64,000 nucleotides of DNA from Cheiracanthium punctorium (GCA_038373885.1 JAWZYV010013571.1:44696-108695); one strand, 5' to 3'; positions 1-12,944 are shown, counted from the first letter of the stretch. Notes: a model not told the origin generated them from the letters alone. Translations and numbers: made by a program.

Positions 1-187
1 TAGTGAAGAATATACATTTTGTATGGCAAAAAATTCCTCATGGGGGTTATGACCCCCCTACCCCCCCCCTTGGCTACGCCTCTGAGGCCAGCGATAAGAA
101 AATCCTGAGATCAATACCAGCTTGTGATGCTTTTGCTACTGCTTTCTCTCGGAAAGCTTCTTCTTCTCTCATCGCAGAAAAAACAGC

Positions 188-705
188 TCAATGGTTTATT
201 AGTCTAATTACCATAATTAATTAACGTATATCTCGGAACCTATCCACCGGAGCGCGTTTTTATTGATTCTCGACCATCCCTGGACTCAACACCCCACCGA
301 TACTTAAAATTTCGAATGCTTTGACTTAACCTTTTAATCTTACAGGCCCAGGGGGTCATACGAAGCTCCCCTATATTTTCAATTTGGGCATTTTAAACAC
401 TAGCCTCCTCCGGCGGCAACTCCAAAGTCTGGAAACCATCCCAGAGCCAATTTCTACATGTTTGCAGTCCTTTTAAGCCTCAATCATGGTTAATTAGTCT
501 AATTACCATAATTAATTAACGTATATCTCGGAAACTATCCATCGGAGTGCGTTTTTATTGATTCTCGACCCCCCCATAGGAACTCCCATCGTTACATAAA
601 ATTTCGAATACTTTGACACCAAACTTAACCTTTTAATCTTACAGGCCCAGGGGGTCATACGAAGCTTCCCTGTATTTTCATTTCGGGCAGTTTAAACACT
701 AGTCT
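188..705. repeat. Two-copy tandem repeat, unit about 295 bp
   Basis: The segment starting near 188 recurs, lightly diverged, starting near 484. Shared landmarks in the same order are tagtctaattaccataatt, gtatatctcgga, gtttttattgattctcgac, ttaaccttttaatcttacag and cccagggggtcatacgaag. Copy 2 ends near 705, so it is shorter than copy 1. No coding potential is apparent in either unit. It may be the edge of a longer tandem array or satellite that continues to the left of the window. Confidence 0.8.
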
Positions 706-831
706 TACTCAAGCAAGGAGAGAGAGATGTTAACTGCCGGAGAACTCAGCGGAGAAGAAACCCGATGAATGGGTGAAGGGTATTTAAATAGTACGGCTTT
801 CGGCGCAGAGAGAGGGAAAATTTCTTTAGTT

Positions 832-895
832 GTTTTACTGATTCAAGATTCGAATCATCGAAGTAGTGAGTGAGTCGAGATTCGAATCAGTAAAA
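832..895. repeat. Imperfect inverted repeat built on gattcgaatc
   Basis: The palindrome gattcgaatc occurs twice about 30 bp apart, and the outer flanks (ttttactgattc and gaatcagtaaaa) are inverted copies of each other. It forms a possible hairpin just left of the first MITE-A fragment. Function unknown. Confidence 0.5.
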
Positions 896-1002
896 TGAGT
901 CGAACCGCCCATCTCTATCTCTCAGTCTGCGAAAAGTTTCAACTTCCAGTAATCTACTCTATGATAAGGATCCAAAGAGTTGTAGGAAACTCCAGGTGTA
1001 AC

Positions 1003-1150
1003 CACCACCTCCTACATATAGAACGTCTGACAACGCAAACTTTGACGTCTTCACTAGATCTACGAAGAGACAGCATTACAGTTTTTTTGACAGGATAAAA
1101 CTATTAAAATTTTCTGGTGAGTGCTCCAAATATTAGAAAATACCTTCAAC
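1003..1150 (+). repeat. MITE-A fragment (left arm only)
   Basis: This stretch matches the left arm of the palindromic MITE-A family seen complete at 12487-12944 and 37141-37582. It has a CACCTCCTACATATAGAA-type terminus, then a tttgacgtcttcactagatc block, then the aaaactattaaaattttctg block. The middle and right arm are missing. Confidence 0.6.
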
Positions 1151-4100
1151 AGCAAAATATTATGCGTATAGCAACAAGATCCGGATCAGACTATTTCTTA
1201 AAAATCTCATTTATGCTCTAAACATAACTAAACAGTTTCTGCATGCAAACAATTTTCATGAGTTTAAATCAAAATATTAATTTTCAAAAGTAATTGCTTT
1301 AAAAAAGCATTTAGTAATAAAATAATGTTAAAGGAAATTTCTCATTGAAAAACTTTTTATCATGAAGAAGTTAAAGCATAATTTAGAACGGTAATTTAAC
1401 AGCTAATCTGCTGCGTATATGTTTAAGGCGCGTATTATTGACGTATAAGTTAATTTTTGATATCAGGAGAATTTTAAATCCGTATGTGGAAGGAAGAAGT
1501 TGAAAGATCTCTTCGTATGTATATTTTAGTTCTTGAATCTAATAAAGCTTTTGAAAATTGATACTCAACTTGAGCTATTAAGAAACCTTTTCCTTTAAAT
1601 CATTTTTTAAATTTTATGATAGATGTACATGTTCCACTTATTATGGAAGTTTCTGTCTTACATATTTCCCTTAAAAAATCCTCCGTCCACGGCATCCTCC
1701 CTCCCCTAATGAGATATCGTTCGCACAGGTTGCCCTAGCATTAATTTGCTAGCATAACTGGTATTGCATCTAACTTTTGCATTTTCATCAACGTGCAATA
1801 TTCGCAAAAATTATCCACTAAGAAATGCACAAGTCTGCAGAACTAGGGATTTAAGAATTATTTTTCTGTAACTTCGTGCTGCAATTATAATTGTTTATCG
1901 AGAAATCCAATAAATTACTCTCACACATATTTTTTTAGCTTGGCTTAAATTTGTTAATGAGTTATCAAGTATACAGAAAATTTCTAAAGCAAACATTATT
2001 TGAGTGTTTTAAATATAGAATATTTGTTTTTGTTCCTGTTTAGTTAGAGTCACAACAGACCTTAATTCTATTTAGTTACCACGTGTTTTGAAACTGCACT
2101 ATTTGAAATTGTTCAGTTTCAAAACAAGTTTTTATCTCATAAATTATATCAAGAGGAAAATGTGAATGTCCGCAATATCACCATTTTCATTTGGTCATCC
2201 CAATTCAAGCAATCTGCGGAACACCAGAACCCCCCCCCCCTCTTTGAGGAACTTTTTTGTCGTACAAACTGTATTTTCTTCACACACACACAACATATAT
2301 ATACCTCTGCCGATGGCAGTTGGCTGGTCATTCACTTGAGCAGAAAGAGTCTCTTCTGTAATATTTCTAACATGATAGTTTAATTTATCATGAAATAGTG
2401 AAACAAAATAAATTTTTAATTCCAACAAAACCCAATAGGCTTCTGTGAAAGCATAAAGATGCATATAATCTAAATAATAAAAATGCAGTATGATAATAAT
2501 GTTTTACTGTACGAATCGCAGGCCAAATTATAAGTTATGTATGCTTTTAAAATCCGAGCTTCAAACATTAGATTCTTAAAGCAAAAAGAGATGGTTTGAT
2601 TCTTCAAAAAATGCGAAATTAATTTATTTTAATCGTGTATTGCTTTAAGCTGGAGCAAAAAGTGAAACGTTAAAAAAAAGTGTTTGTAAAATTGGATTGT
2701 TTTAAAAAAGTAGAAATTTTCTTTGAAATGTATTTTTAGTTACGAAAAGAGAAATTAAAGAACTACTCTCTTCTTTAAAGAAATTGAATCCTAGCTTAGT
2801 ATTAAAATTATATTTCGTTTAATTAAATCTCCCCAAAATAAAATATTTTAAAGAAACGAAAGAGCGGATTAAAAATTAATTGTGTTGCAGTTAAATTTTA
2901 ATTAACTGTTTATGATTAAAAAATAAAGTTGCATACCATGTTGCTTAAAAAATTAGCTGTATATTCTGTCGTAAATGTTTTAGTGATTTTCATTTTTATA
3001 TTTTCAAAGTTTTCAATGTAGCTAATTCGATAATCTCTGCACAAAAAGTGAACACATGCACAGCACGCATTAAAATATAAAACCTCTTAAAAATTAATTT
3101 ATACCAAGAAAAACAATTTTGGTAAAATGAATTTACATTACATTGAGGTAAAATTAAATGTTTTATGCATATATTAGTAAAGCGCCATGAATTTTAAAAG
3201 TACATTTAAAATTGTATTTTTTATTTTAAATTAGTTTACTTCATCTATTGTTGGAAACTAAGAAACCATATTATAAATGTCAAGTATAACCTTCCTTCAG
3301 CGATTACTCAGCACAATTTTCACGGAGTTATGCTTTAAATTAAAAATTTGCTTAAACTAAATTCCGAATGTAGGAATTAGTGGAGAGTAATCCGAAAAAA
3401 AAAATGGAGAATTTGATTGCTATACTATGCGAATAAACAATTTAGGGTACTACGAAATTTTGTTTTTCGCATCACAAAAAATTATTTTTTTTTCTTTAAT
3501 GAAGCATACATTAATAAAAATTAAAATATTTTACTGCAGTTGTCCGTGCACTTATTCTGAATCTGAGTAGGTACAATAAAATTCAAATAGTAGAAACAAA
3601 ATGCGCATGAATAAATAATTACCAATGTCAGATAGAATTTCAGAAGGGAAACGAAATGAAACCGGGGAAGACACTGGGAAAATCTTTTTGTGTTTAAATG
3701 AAATACTTAAAAAAATTCTTCTTCCCAATTATTTATTGTAAATACAAACAATCATATTAAGCCATATTTAACTGAAAATAAAAATAAGTTAGTTTGAATT
3801 GTTACTAAGAAATAATGTTTATGAAACGGTCTTACCCGAAAAGTATTTATGGTATATGCATTTGTATTTTCATTAAGCTTGAAATATTTGAACATATTCC
3901 GGGGGAAACATACGTAGGGAAATATACGCCTGCATATGAGATATAATTAAACGTTATCTGTATTTTAAGAAACCGTATTAATTATTTATTTTTTGAAATG
4001 TTAGAACGTCCCAGGAAGTTTCAGCTAATGTTTTATCTTGAATAATACATTAAAAATTATTTAATGTACCGATAATAGATACGAACATAAAAAAAGCAAA

Positions 4101-5072
4101 ATATTTGAAGATGAAAAAAAGTTTCCTGCATCGTTATATTTAAAATGTTTGCAAAAATTAATTCTTAAACAAATAGTTGATTTATGTAATTAATTTTCTG
4201 GGCGTTTAATTTGTGAAAATATTTAGATATTTGGTATCGCTACTGTACGGCAGTGAAAATGCGTATGATGTTGTCATCGAATTTCTTCACAGAATGCATT
4301 TCTTTGTATCGAGATTGCTAAAGAACACATTTCACTAATGCGATTGTTATGAGGTGGTAATTAAAATACTTTTGAAACTACAGCGGAATATACTAACCTA
4401 GGATTATTTATTAAGTGTTAGGTTTAGTTAATTCTTAGGCGCCCGTAGAAAATTTATAAATGTGACAAGCAATTTTTAATTTAATAAAAAGAATATTTAA
4501 ATAAACTATTTCTTTCAATCTAGTGAGAAGTATGAAACTTCGTAATCCAGAGGAACTATGTGAATGCGAGGATGCGAATTTACTTTGATATCACGTAAAA
4601 TTTACGAAAGGCTTCTTAAATTTCCTGTAATTTTAAATTTATGACGTCACACATTTTACTTCCGCAATAGAAATCGTTTGTTCAATAAATTCATCTTGGT
4701 CAGCTCACATATTTAATTTTCTAACGGAGTACTATTGAAAACTACAACGACATTTTAAAAAAATCTTTGCTTAGGGCCGTTATTCAATACGTAATCCAGC
4801 GTTATAAGAGAAGTATAAACAATTACTTTATTTTTTAAATTTAAAGTTATACGAATATTATTTAATGTTAGAACTATGTTCGTAGCAGGTTGTTTATGAC
4901 AAATTTTGTATATTTTGACCGTCGCCTATGGAGGAATTTGGGTTAGAGAAACACGAATATTGCTAGAACATTGAAGGCTAACTCAATGAATAAAATGCAT
5001 AGCTGCCGACTTTTAACGCTGTTTTCGCCTTCAGGAAGATTTTCCACAACTTTCAAGTATTTTTATATTGTA
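1151..5072. other. No recognisable gene; A+T-rich unique-looking DNA
   Basis: I see only A+T-rich sequence, short homopolymer runs and a C-run near 2230. The overlapping open frames on both strands at 2149-2464 have no recognisable motif and look like chance frames. An isolated TGACGTCA near 4642 could be a worn MITE-A relic. Confidence 0.5.
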
Positions 5073-5155
5073 CAGTGGTCACCGCTTATCTCGGTCACAT
5101 CAGGACGGATCGAAATTGACCAGAATAACGGAAATCCGATATAAACAATGGTACC
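5073..5155 (+). mobile_element. Solo end of a pogo/Tigger-type DNA transposon
   Basis: A TA dinucleotide is followed by CAGTGGTCACCGCTTATC and, further in, gaccagaataacggaaatcc. This is the layout of pogo/Tigger-type termini, which start CAGT after a TA target and carry paired accgcttat and gaccagaataac blocks. I could not find the matching inverted end downstream, so this is a solo or internally deleted end. The family call is from memory of the motif. Confidence 0.5.
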
Positions 5156-5277
5156 AAAAGTAAAATTGAGAAAAAAATCAATAAATTAAATCATAAATAT
5201 GAACTATATTAATTAATAGTTTAACTTATGCACATGTTTATTAAAGTATAAAGAAGTGACAAAATGAGTCCAATAAG

Positions 5278-5602
5278 AAGTTTCATTTCCGTAAAATAAA
5301 CTTATTAAGAATTTCTGGTATGTTTACCAATGAATATCAATATTTTAATAATTTGATAAACCATATAATTTTACGACAAATGACAGTTTTTAACCATGAC
5401 TAACTAGATAATTTTGTATGGGAAAGGTATTTTAATTTTAATGTTTAAGATAGTTTCTAATATTTGTAGCATTCACCAGAAAATTTAAATAGCTTTAGTT
5501 TGTGGAAGTAAAACTGTGATGACGTCAATTTCGTCGGCCGAGTGATGACGTCAAAGCTTGCTGACGTAGAAGCTCTAGGCTCTCTATATCTAGGAAGCGT
5601 TG
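5278..5602 (+). repeat. MITE-A copy, left terminus truncated
   Basis: Blocks match other MITE-A copies in order: aataatttgataaaccatat, ttttacgacaaatgac, gtagcattcaccaga, then the right arm with two exact CRE octamers TGACGTCA at 5520-5527 and 5546-5553, ending ctctatatctaggaagcgtt-g. The outer part of the left arm is missing. Not coding. Confidence 0.75.
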
Positions 5603-5924
5603 ACTGGGTGCCAGAAGTGAAACTTTACCAATAAAAAAGAGGGTTCGTCAAGCCAGTTTCCGTCTAGAATGGTAAAAATTCTGAACTACACCAATCTCAA
5701 TTTTTTTAAGTCAAACGAAGAAGAATGAAGTCCAACTAATTAATAATAATTGAAATTAAAATGTATGTATTTTCGTTTCAGTACGAGAACAGCTTTTGTA
5801 GTCACATATTGCAAATTTTGAAAAAAAAAAGAGTATTTCTGTGAAACACAGTATCGGAAAGAAAGTAAAACTTAGTGTGTATCACAATCAAATTTCGTAT
5901 AACAGCTAAATATGATGCGTGGCT

Positions 5925-6039
5925 CACATGAAAGACAGGCTGCAAGATGGCCACACCCCCTACGTCACATGACTGTTAGTTTGCAAAAGGGTGTGATTAA
6001 AATGTCAGCAATGCAGCCTGTCTGCCTCGTCAGCCACAA
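5925..6039. repeat. Short palindromic repeat, family shared with 27270-27362
   Basis: The arms agacaggctgca and tgcagcctgtct, plus ccacacccc and gggtgtga, are inverted copies of each other, giving a roughly 100-bp imperfect hairpin. The segment acatgac...gtgtgattaaaatgtcagc...ctcgtcagccac recurs diverged at 27270-27362. It is probably a small non-autonomous element. It directly abuts a MITE-B terminus. Confidence 0.55.
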
Positions 6040-6083
6040 CATAGCTGCAAACTCTCCCGTATTTTTGGGGAGATTTTTCACCA
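6040..6083 (+). repeat. MITE-B terminus (solo)
   Basis: The sequence catagctgcaaactctccc is followed by a ttttggggagatttttcacc block. It matches the terminus of the complete MITE-B at 44191-45161. No partner end lies nearby. Confidence 0.5.
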
Positions 6084-6955
6084 CAATTTTTAAACCCTGT
6101 GTTTTCAGTCTCACAATTTAACCTAACTTTTAAAATACACATAAAATAAATAAGTCGTATACATGCTTATTTTATTTTTCTGAAGTTTCAGTTTCAAAAC
6201 AAAAACCTTTAAACTCTATCCCAGTTAAATATTAAAAATAGTAGATTTTTTTCCCCAGACATTATTTTTTTTCTATATGTTCATCATTTAAGATTAAAAA
6301 ACTAGTAAAAAGGATACTTTGCATTTTACATAAATATTTCAAGTGCTTGTTGCATATTTTTAAAATAACAATTAAGATGTTCTTAGAAATGGGCTTTTAT
6401 TTTTGTAAAGGAAAAAAATGTATGAATAATATATGAAATAAGAATGCTTTTTTTTCTTACAAAAAAAAAATAACTAATGCTCGAAATAGATAAAAATTTA
6501 AGCAAAATATTTTAAATGAAACGAAAGAATTGAGATTTGTTTGGAAATAGGAAAAAAGGGAAAAATAATCATGCCTTGCTTTTTTTTGTTGTTAATTACT
6601 TATATTTTTATAAACATTTACTGTAACTGTACTTATGATAGCCAATATAGAAATTAAATAAATGTGTAGAACAAAATAAAGGCTGGAAAAAGTAAAAAAC
6701 AATCTCTTACTCTTCTTTGCAATTTTCTTTTAGAGATAACGGTTTCTATTTTGTATATTCACGCAACTCTTGTTGTTGGTTTTATCAGTAAAATTCTATT
6801 CTTAACCTTATTTTTCATTTTACTTTTTGTTGATTTTATTGACACTGTATATCTGTTTTCTTACTCCAGCCAACAACTATAATAGACTACATGTTGTGCC
6901 AGATCACAAAGTAGAATTTCTTAAATATCTTCCCGTTTACGCTACAGTTTAATTG

Positions 6956-7000
6956 CATAGTTGCTAACTCTTCCGATTTTAATCAAAGGATTTTCACCAC
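6956..7000 (+). repeat. MITE-B terminus (solo)
   Basis: catagttgctaactcttccg is followed by aaaggattttcaccac, in the same orientation as the terminus at 6040. The roughly 870 bp between them and the flanks to 7629 show no gene. The open frame at 7252-7482 is A+T-driven and unrecognised. Confidence 0.45.
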
Positions 7001-7629
7001 TAATTCCTACTGAGCAATTTTAACTTAAAAGTAGTCCAAATTTCAAATTTTAAGGATAAAGGGTTTAAAACTGTAGTTGAAGAAATCAGAAGAATTGGTA
7101 GCCACCTAGATGCAGCACCAAGTAACGCGTCTTTGCTGAAATACTTTTTCCATAGACCGTGACCTTCAAGAAGGCTTACTGCCTTATGAAATTAATCATC
7201 TAAAACAGGCTATATTAGGCGTAAAACTATAATTTGTATTGAAGATTCTATTTGCTCATCATCATTTTATTAAATTTATTATACCTTGAATTTATCTCGA
7301 TTTATAATGGATTAAATATCATATTAAGATCGTGTCTAGAAATTATGATTTCAGCTTCAATTTTTAAATATAATTTTAACGGTTATTCCAAAAATACATT
7401 AAACAATGATAAACTTGATAAAATGATAATAATCACCTACAATTATAATTTTTTTCTGTATAAAACATCATTTTACACATAAAAACAAGCTACAAATCAT
7501 GACTCATTTCGTAAGAAAGCACGCCTTAATTTAGAATGCGATGCACCTAGACTGATGATGAGCTAAATGCGTGAAAATAGTGTATCCTGCAATTTTTACT
7601 ATAATTAGTAAGCATGGGTGACTGACTGA

Positions 7630-9740
7630 AGTTGGTATTTAATGGAGCACATCGCCAAGAGCTTTTTATCTCTGGCAAGGTGCTCCAGTGTGTAGATTCC
7701 AAGGTTCTTTTTAAATCATGAAATGCAAAGTTACCCGGAAGGGCTAGTAATCAGTACAGATCAACAAAGAAAATCTGTCTGGCAACCAAAGGAAGAGTTA
7801 GTGAGGAGCGACGATGGCGAGTACCGCCTTAGATATTTTCCGGAACTCAATTTCGCCAGTTTTGTAGTCTGTCAGTTCAGCAACTATCACGTTAGCTAGA
7901 TTCCTTTTTTTTTACGAAGAACTTCGTAGCAGTCTTGTGTATATGGTCTCTGAGAGTTTTCATAGAGATGTTTGAGGAAGGTTTTGTTAGAAATATGGTG
8001 GTTTCCTCTTCTAATTTTTCTGAGCAAGGCGTTCTATATAGCTTCGAGGTTGTTGATATGCTTCTTGGCGGCGTGAGTCCAGATGGGAGCTGTGTAGATA
8101 GCAGTTAGCCTCACGATGGAATTGTACAGTAGTGTCTTATTGATGTGATCCAATTTGTTAGAGAATGTGAGTTGTGAAATTACTGTAGATTACAGCATTC
8201 ACTTTGTTGGTCGCATTTGTAATATGATGCCTCCATATGTTCCTTGTCAAGCATTACGGTGTGGTAAATGGCCGCTTTGTCCCAGTACAGGACTGATCCG
8301 CTAATCTGGAGAAGGGAAGACGGCATGCATTTGGTGAAAAAGAGTGCCCTACACTTGTTAGATTTGAGGTGGAGTTTCCATTTACTGAGCCAGACCTCAA
8401 TATCGGTGATGATCGGTGATCATGATATAAGTAAGGTCTTCTGCTCGTTTGGATCTGCCAATGACCGCAGTAACGACTACGAATTGAGCGAGTGAGGTTT
8501 CGCTGTTCCTCGGGATATCATTGACGTAAATATTGAAGAGCATGGTGCCCAGTATTAATCCTTGGGGCACCCCTCTTGTGAAAGATGTTTTATCAAGGAT
8601 AGACCCAGGGACACATATCATGGAGGAGCGATCCTTTAGGTAAGCACTGATCATATGAATAAGAGTATCTGGACAGTCAATGTTAATGAGCTTGTAAATG
8701 ATACCTTGATGCTATACCTTGTCGAAGGCCTTTTGAAGGTCCAAGAAGAGTATGGCAGTGTGCTCCTTGACCTTGATGGCGTCGGAAATTTGTTCATTGA
8801 CTCTAAGGAGCTGACGGACAGTGGAGTGTTTGGATTGAAAGCCTACTTGCTCCAGCATCGTGATGTTGTGGGTGCAGATGTGCTCATTAAGTTGGTGGAG
8901 TATCACATGATAGGGAATTTCGCTGAGTCTAATAAGCAGGCTGTATGGGCCTGTAGGCCGCAGGATTGGAATATTCTTGGCCTCGCTTTGGTATGGGGCA
9001 GAAGACATCTTTCTTCCATTTAGTCGGAAAGTGATGGTGAGTCAGGATGGCATTATTCAGTGAAGCTATTTCAAATAATGTCTCGATCGGAATGTTCTTA
9101 AGCATCGAGTTGCTTCTACTGTCATTTCCTGGACATATCTTGAGATTAAGCCTTTGAATAATGTTGGCGACCTCCGATGGTATTGTAGGTCGTAAAACCT
9201 GCGTTGGTGAACGTTAAGTGAACTCATACACACTGCTTGCGACCATAGTGTCCCAACTGTTTTGATTACTGAGCGAACGCTGTTCGAGAATTGTACTCTA
9301 TAATTATTCGCGAGGACATCTGCTTTCGCCTTGTTTGTGAGTACGTACTTGCGCTGTTTTTAAGAGGCGGGGGGGATCTCGGTCTTCTTCTTGGTGATCT
9401 TTTTAATAGCTCTCCGAATGGAGCCGTCTTCAGTAGTTAGACATTCCAAGTAGGAGGTCCACTGTTGTCTTTTTAACTTCAGCGGATGGACGATGATATT
9501 CTTGCCGATCCCTGGGACAGCGAGTGAAGTTATACAACTTCTGGGCAAGATTTCGCAGTCGGATCTTTGCCCGAACGGTAGCAGGCATTTTACTGCTATT
9601 GTCCTCATTGACCAGGGAATATGCAGCTTGAAGGATGTAATCCGTCCTTTGGGCTTCCGAATTGGCGTCCTCTAAATGGTAATAGTAGGCATGTTCAAGG
9701 GATAGGGCCACTTTTCCACTTAGGTACGCTAGACACATTC
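7630..9740 (-). pseudogene. 5'-truncated Jockey-like LINE with dead reverse transcriptase
   Basis: Read on the minus strand, broken frames follow the order of a non-LTR retrotransposon ORF2. First comes the linker between endonuclease and RT (PATVRAKIRLRNLA, then after a frameshift SYLECLTTEDGSI). Then RT blocks: HFPTKWKKDVFCPIPK near 9000-9040, LEQVGFQSKHSTVRQLLRV, LFLDLQKAFDKV (8712-9008), and GVPQGLILGTMLFNIY (8397-8654). The catalytic box that should read F-A-D-D is FVVV, so both metal-binding Asp codons are lost. Several frameshifts and stops separate the blocks. No endonuclease domain is visible, as expected of a 5' truncation. The 3' end near 7630 is defined by alignment to a second copy at 62390. 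RT blocks of this type belong to Jockey/CR1-like LINEs; the exact clade is inference. Long open frames on the plus strand here are antisense shadows. Confidence 0.85.
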
Positions 9741-11865
9741 CTAAGGCACAAAAAATAGGAGGGAGAAAAAAGAGAAAAAATTGAAATTTCAGCGAACGTA
9801 CGTTGTAAAGGGAAATTGATTTTAATGATGTCATCAATGATTTGCAATGATCGATGCTCGAAGAAAAGCTTTGTTGTACAAGCACAATGACAGTGACTCA
9901 GCAAAGAATAAGGATGTTAAAAGATCGAAAATCAACTATCTATGAAAAAAATGATAATTAAAAAGTTGAAAACAGTTCATGCAATAATGTATATTTCATA
10001 CTGTAATGACAAACGATTTCATAAATTTACTGTTCTAATTTACGAAAGGGTGGGCGAGTGGTGCGTGATGCCGTACGGCAAGAAATGTACAAGAGTGGCC
10101 AAACCATGGTAGATAATGGAAAGACTCCCCAAAGAGCAAAAAACACAGAGAGGGAAAAGAGTAAGAGTTAAGGGAAAATCCCTCCCTAACCAAAACTGGT
10201 AAGGTAGTAACTGACAGTAACTCTATGAGAACTAAGGGAACTGAAGGAGGGGGTTGCTCTGGAAATAGTGGGGGGGGGGGAGCGTAACAATATGAAGTAT
10301 CTCGGAAGCCAGTGAGATTAAAAACGGCCAAACGGCTTTGTCAGTGGATTACTAATCAGAAGCTCAGTGGACGCAGGCCAGTCTGTCCTAAAGCAGGGAG
10401 AAACGTGCACATGCTGAATACTGGTAGCAATGTCCATTTCCACAGACAGATGGCCGTAGGAGAAAGCATTGTTTGGCATAAGTTAATCTTCAGAAGATTC
10501 TTGTGGAGTGCTAGGTCAATCGTGGACGATCTGGTACTAGCGCATGGGTAAGTGCCGAGACTCGATGAGAAGGCGACGTTGCGTTGTCGTTTAAGAAAAA
10601 AATTAGCAGCCGCACGAACTTTCCGTGGTTTTTGGCGCTATTCCATTAACAGTAGCAACTGCATACGCAAAAAGACTATAGAAAATGCTTTTAATTATTT
10701 TTGGCGGCAATAGGTTACTCCACTACATGTTAAAAATATTATAAGCTAAGTTAAATAATACACTGTTTTTCTTCATTTCGTAATGATGCCTATCCCCCAC
10801 AAACAAATGTATTGTATCATTACGTTTTAAAAAGCCTACCACACTAAAACACTTTTCCATTCTATACTCGCTTTGACTCCATAGCTTTTTAAAAGGTTCA
10901 TGCATGCGTTGCTGAAGCTGAACTTGTCTTTGTATCGGAATATGCTACTTAGCTGCAATTTAAAAGAATTCAACCTCGTCAGTATTTCTTTTATGTAAGT
11001 AATTAACTTATTTTAGCTGAGTTTTTCTCGCGAGGGGGAAAATATTGAAATTAAACTCTGAAAATGAATATTCTTGGGGTTTGCGGGGAACGTAATTTTT
11101 TTTTCGCATACTTTCTGTAGAATGTTCTTTTATTTTAGCAGAGGATTACGAAATGAAGAAATTTGCTTTTAATTAAGAAAAATATTTATTACAGCTTTCG
11201 TACGCTTCTGTACTTTTACTTAATTTAGCTACAATTTTTTAAAGTAAGCTAAAAAAATGTAATATGCTTTTAAAGTAAATGGTGTGTATGAAATTAATTC
11301 AAGTAGGATTAAAAATTTAAAACACGAATAGGAAAAAAACTGTATGCTACTTCAAAATGCTACTCAAAAGTTTCAAATTTATGTGGTATTCTTAAAAGCA
11401 GCCGTAATTTATGAAATGTTGCCATATTAAAGTAATGAGCTGTATAACGAAGCATTGAACGTTAAAGCTACATAAAAAAATGTAAACTTTTCTTTACCTA
11501 CCCTTATAAAAAAAGCACAGCAATGCAGAAATACAAAAATTAACTCGAAGTGCAATATATCACACCAAGTTTTATTTATTTTTTTTTTTTTTTTAATGTT
11601 TGTATTAGATTCGTAGAAATTTTACTTCCTACAATTATATATGTATTAAAAAATAATATTTTGTTAGGAACTTGAATTTTTTAAAATTGAAATCAATGCA
11701 GTTAATGTACTCTGGAGTTGGAGATTAACAAAGAATTAAATTTTAAGAAAGTTAGTTACAAAATACAAAATTATCTTTTATAGCAAGAAATAATGGATTT
11801 TAAGGAAACTTAAGTCTTCTTTGCATTGTTTACCCCAAAAGATGGTGATCGACATTATATACGTG
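9741..11865. other. No recognisable gene
   Basis: Mixed A+T-rich sequence with a G-run near 10270. The frame at 10312-10551 is open for 79 codons, but I recognise nothing in it and it lacks splice-site or promoter context. Nothing else is supportable. Confidence 0.45.
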
Positions 11866-12275
11866 TGTCCCAAAAGAAACGGTATTAAGTCGGTAAGAAA
11901 AACGAGTTCATGATATTGTTACAAAAAATTTCTTTTTATAAATGTACGCCCTTTTCTCCTTTATGTACTTCTGCCGGCTAGTTTTCGATGCACAGTCGGC
12001 ATCTTGAAAAGTATTGAAAGGGATTTTTGTCATGCTGGTTTGAATCCTTACAGTGGTTCATAAACGAACTTCAGAATCTTTGAGATCTTCGCTATCGGAA
12101 CGAAGTCGGTAGGAGGCCAGTCAGGATCGCATGTTTCTAGGGCTGTGCTGATCAGTGTAACTCCAACACTTTCAGAACAGTACGGCTGCGGTCTTGCGGA
12201 GAATTATTAAAGACATTCAAATACCAGAAAATGTGAGAATAACAGACAACAGTCTCCGCAGGTTTCACAAATCAG
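11866..12275 (+). mobile_element. Possible mariner-type DNA transposon remnant
   Basis: It starts with gtgtgtcccaaaagaaacgg, a terminus of the kind seen in mariner/IS630-type elements (compare ggggtgtcccaaaattt at 22835). An open plus-strand stretch of about 50 codons (STAAVLRRIIKDI..., from about 12176 and running into the neighbouring MITE-B) is suggestive of coding DNA, but I do not recognise it. There is no clear right-hand terminus, and other classifications are possible. Confidence 0.3.
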
Positions 12276-12276
12276 T

Positions 12277-12474
12277 GGAGGTGCCAACTGTCAGAATTAA
12301 CCACTTAATAGAAAGTGGTATTATTTTTAAATAGTAATTGTTATACTAACTTGTAACAAATTTCCGAAGTTTAAAACGTTAATCAATTGTTTTGTTAAAA
12401 ATTTTTAATAAAAGTTACTATTGTGGTTGGTGTGATGAAAGTGGTTGCGTATATTCCTGAGCAGTTGGCAATTC
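12277..12474. repeat. MITE-B copy, about 200 bp
   Basis: The left end tgccaactgtcag...attaaccactt and the right end aagtggttgcgtatattcc...gcagttggcaa are inverted copies of each other. The termini match MITE-B (GCTGCCAAC...). It belongs to the aattaaccactt subtype also seen at 53432-53612. Confidence 0.6.
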
Positions 12475-12486
12475 TACGTACTGTGT

Positions 12487-12944
12487 CAGCAACACCTAGA
12501 GATAGAAAGATATAGGAAGCCTTACAACTCTTACATCACTAAGCTTTGACGTCATTATTGAACTTACATTTAAAAGTTTTATTTTCACAAATAAAACTAC
12601 TTAAATTTTCAGGCGAATTTCCCCTTGAATAACAAAATTTTAATAATTTCAGATAAAAAAATATAATTTTACGACAAATGGCAATTTATAAGCATAACTA
12701 TTTAGATAATATGAGAAGGAAATAGATCATAAGGAATAATTTTGTATGAGAAAGCTATTTTAATTTTAATGTTTAATTTAAGAGACTTTCTAGTATTTGT
12801 AGCACTCACCAGAAATTTTATATAGTTTTATTTTGTGTGGGGGGGGGGACCTTTGATAACGTCACTCTCATAGGTCTGGTGATCAGGTCTAAGCTTACTG
12901 ATGTAATAGTTGTAAGGTTGTTTTCTGTGTGTAGGGAGGCGTTG
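12487..12944. repeat. MITE-A, complete copy with 7-bp target-site duplication
   Basis: A 458-bp palindromic element with left end CAGCAACACCTAGAGATAG and right end ...GGGAGGCGTTG. It is flanked by actgtgt on both sides (12480-12486 and 12945-12951). Both arms carry the family's ttcaccagaaattt/aaattttcaggcgaa blocks, and the middle carries ataattttacgacaaatgg. It has no coding capacity. The CA...TG ends and the 7-bp duplication suggest mobilisation by a P-like or related transposase (inference). Confidence 0.85.

Noticed and set aside
2149..2464. Overlapping frames on both strands near a C-run
   Set aside because: No motif, and several frames are open at once, which is typical of chance.
8268..9023. 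Plus-strand open frames over the LINE (up to 122 codons)
   Set aside because: They are the antisense shadow of RT motifs clearly readable on the minus strand.
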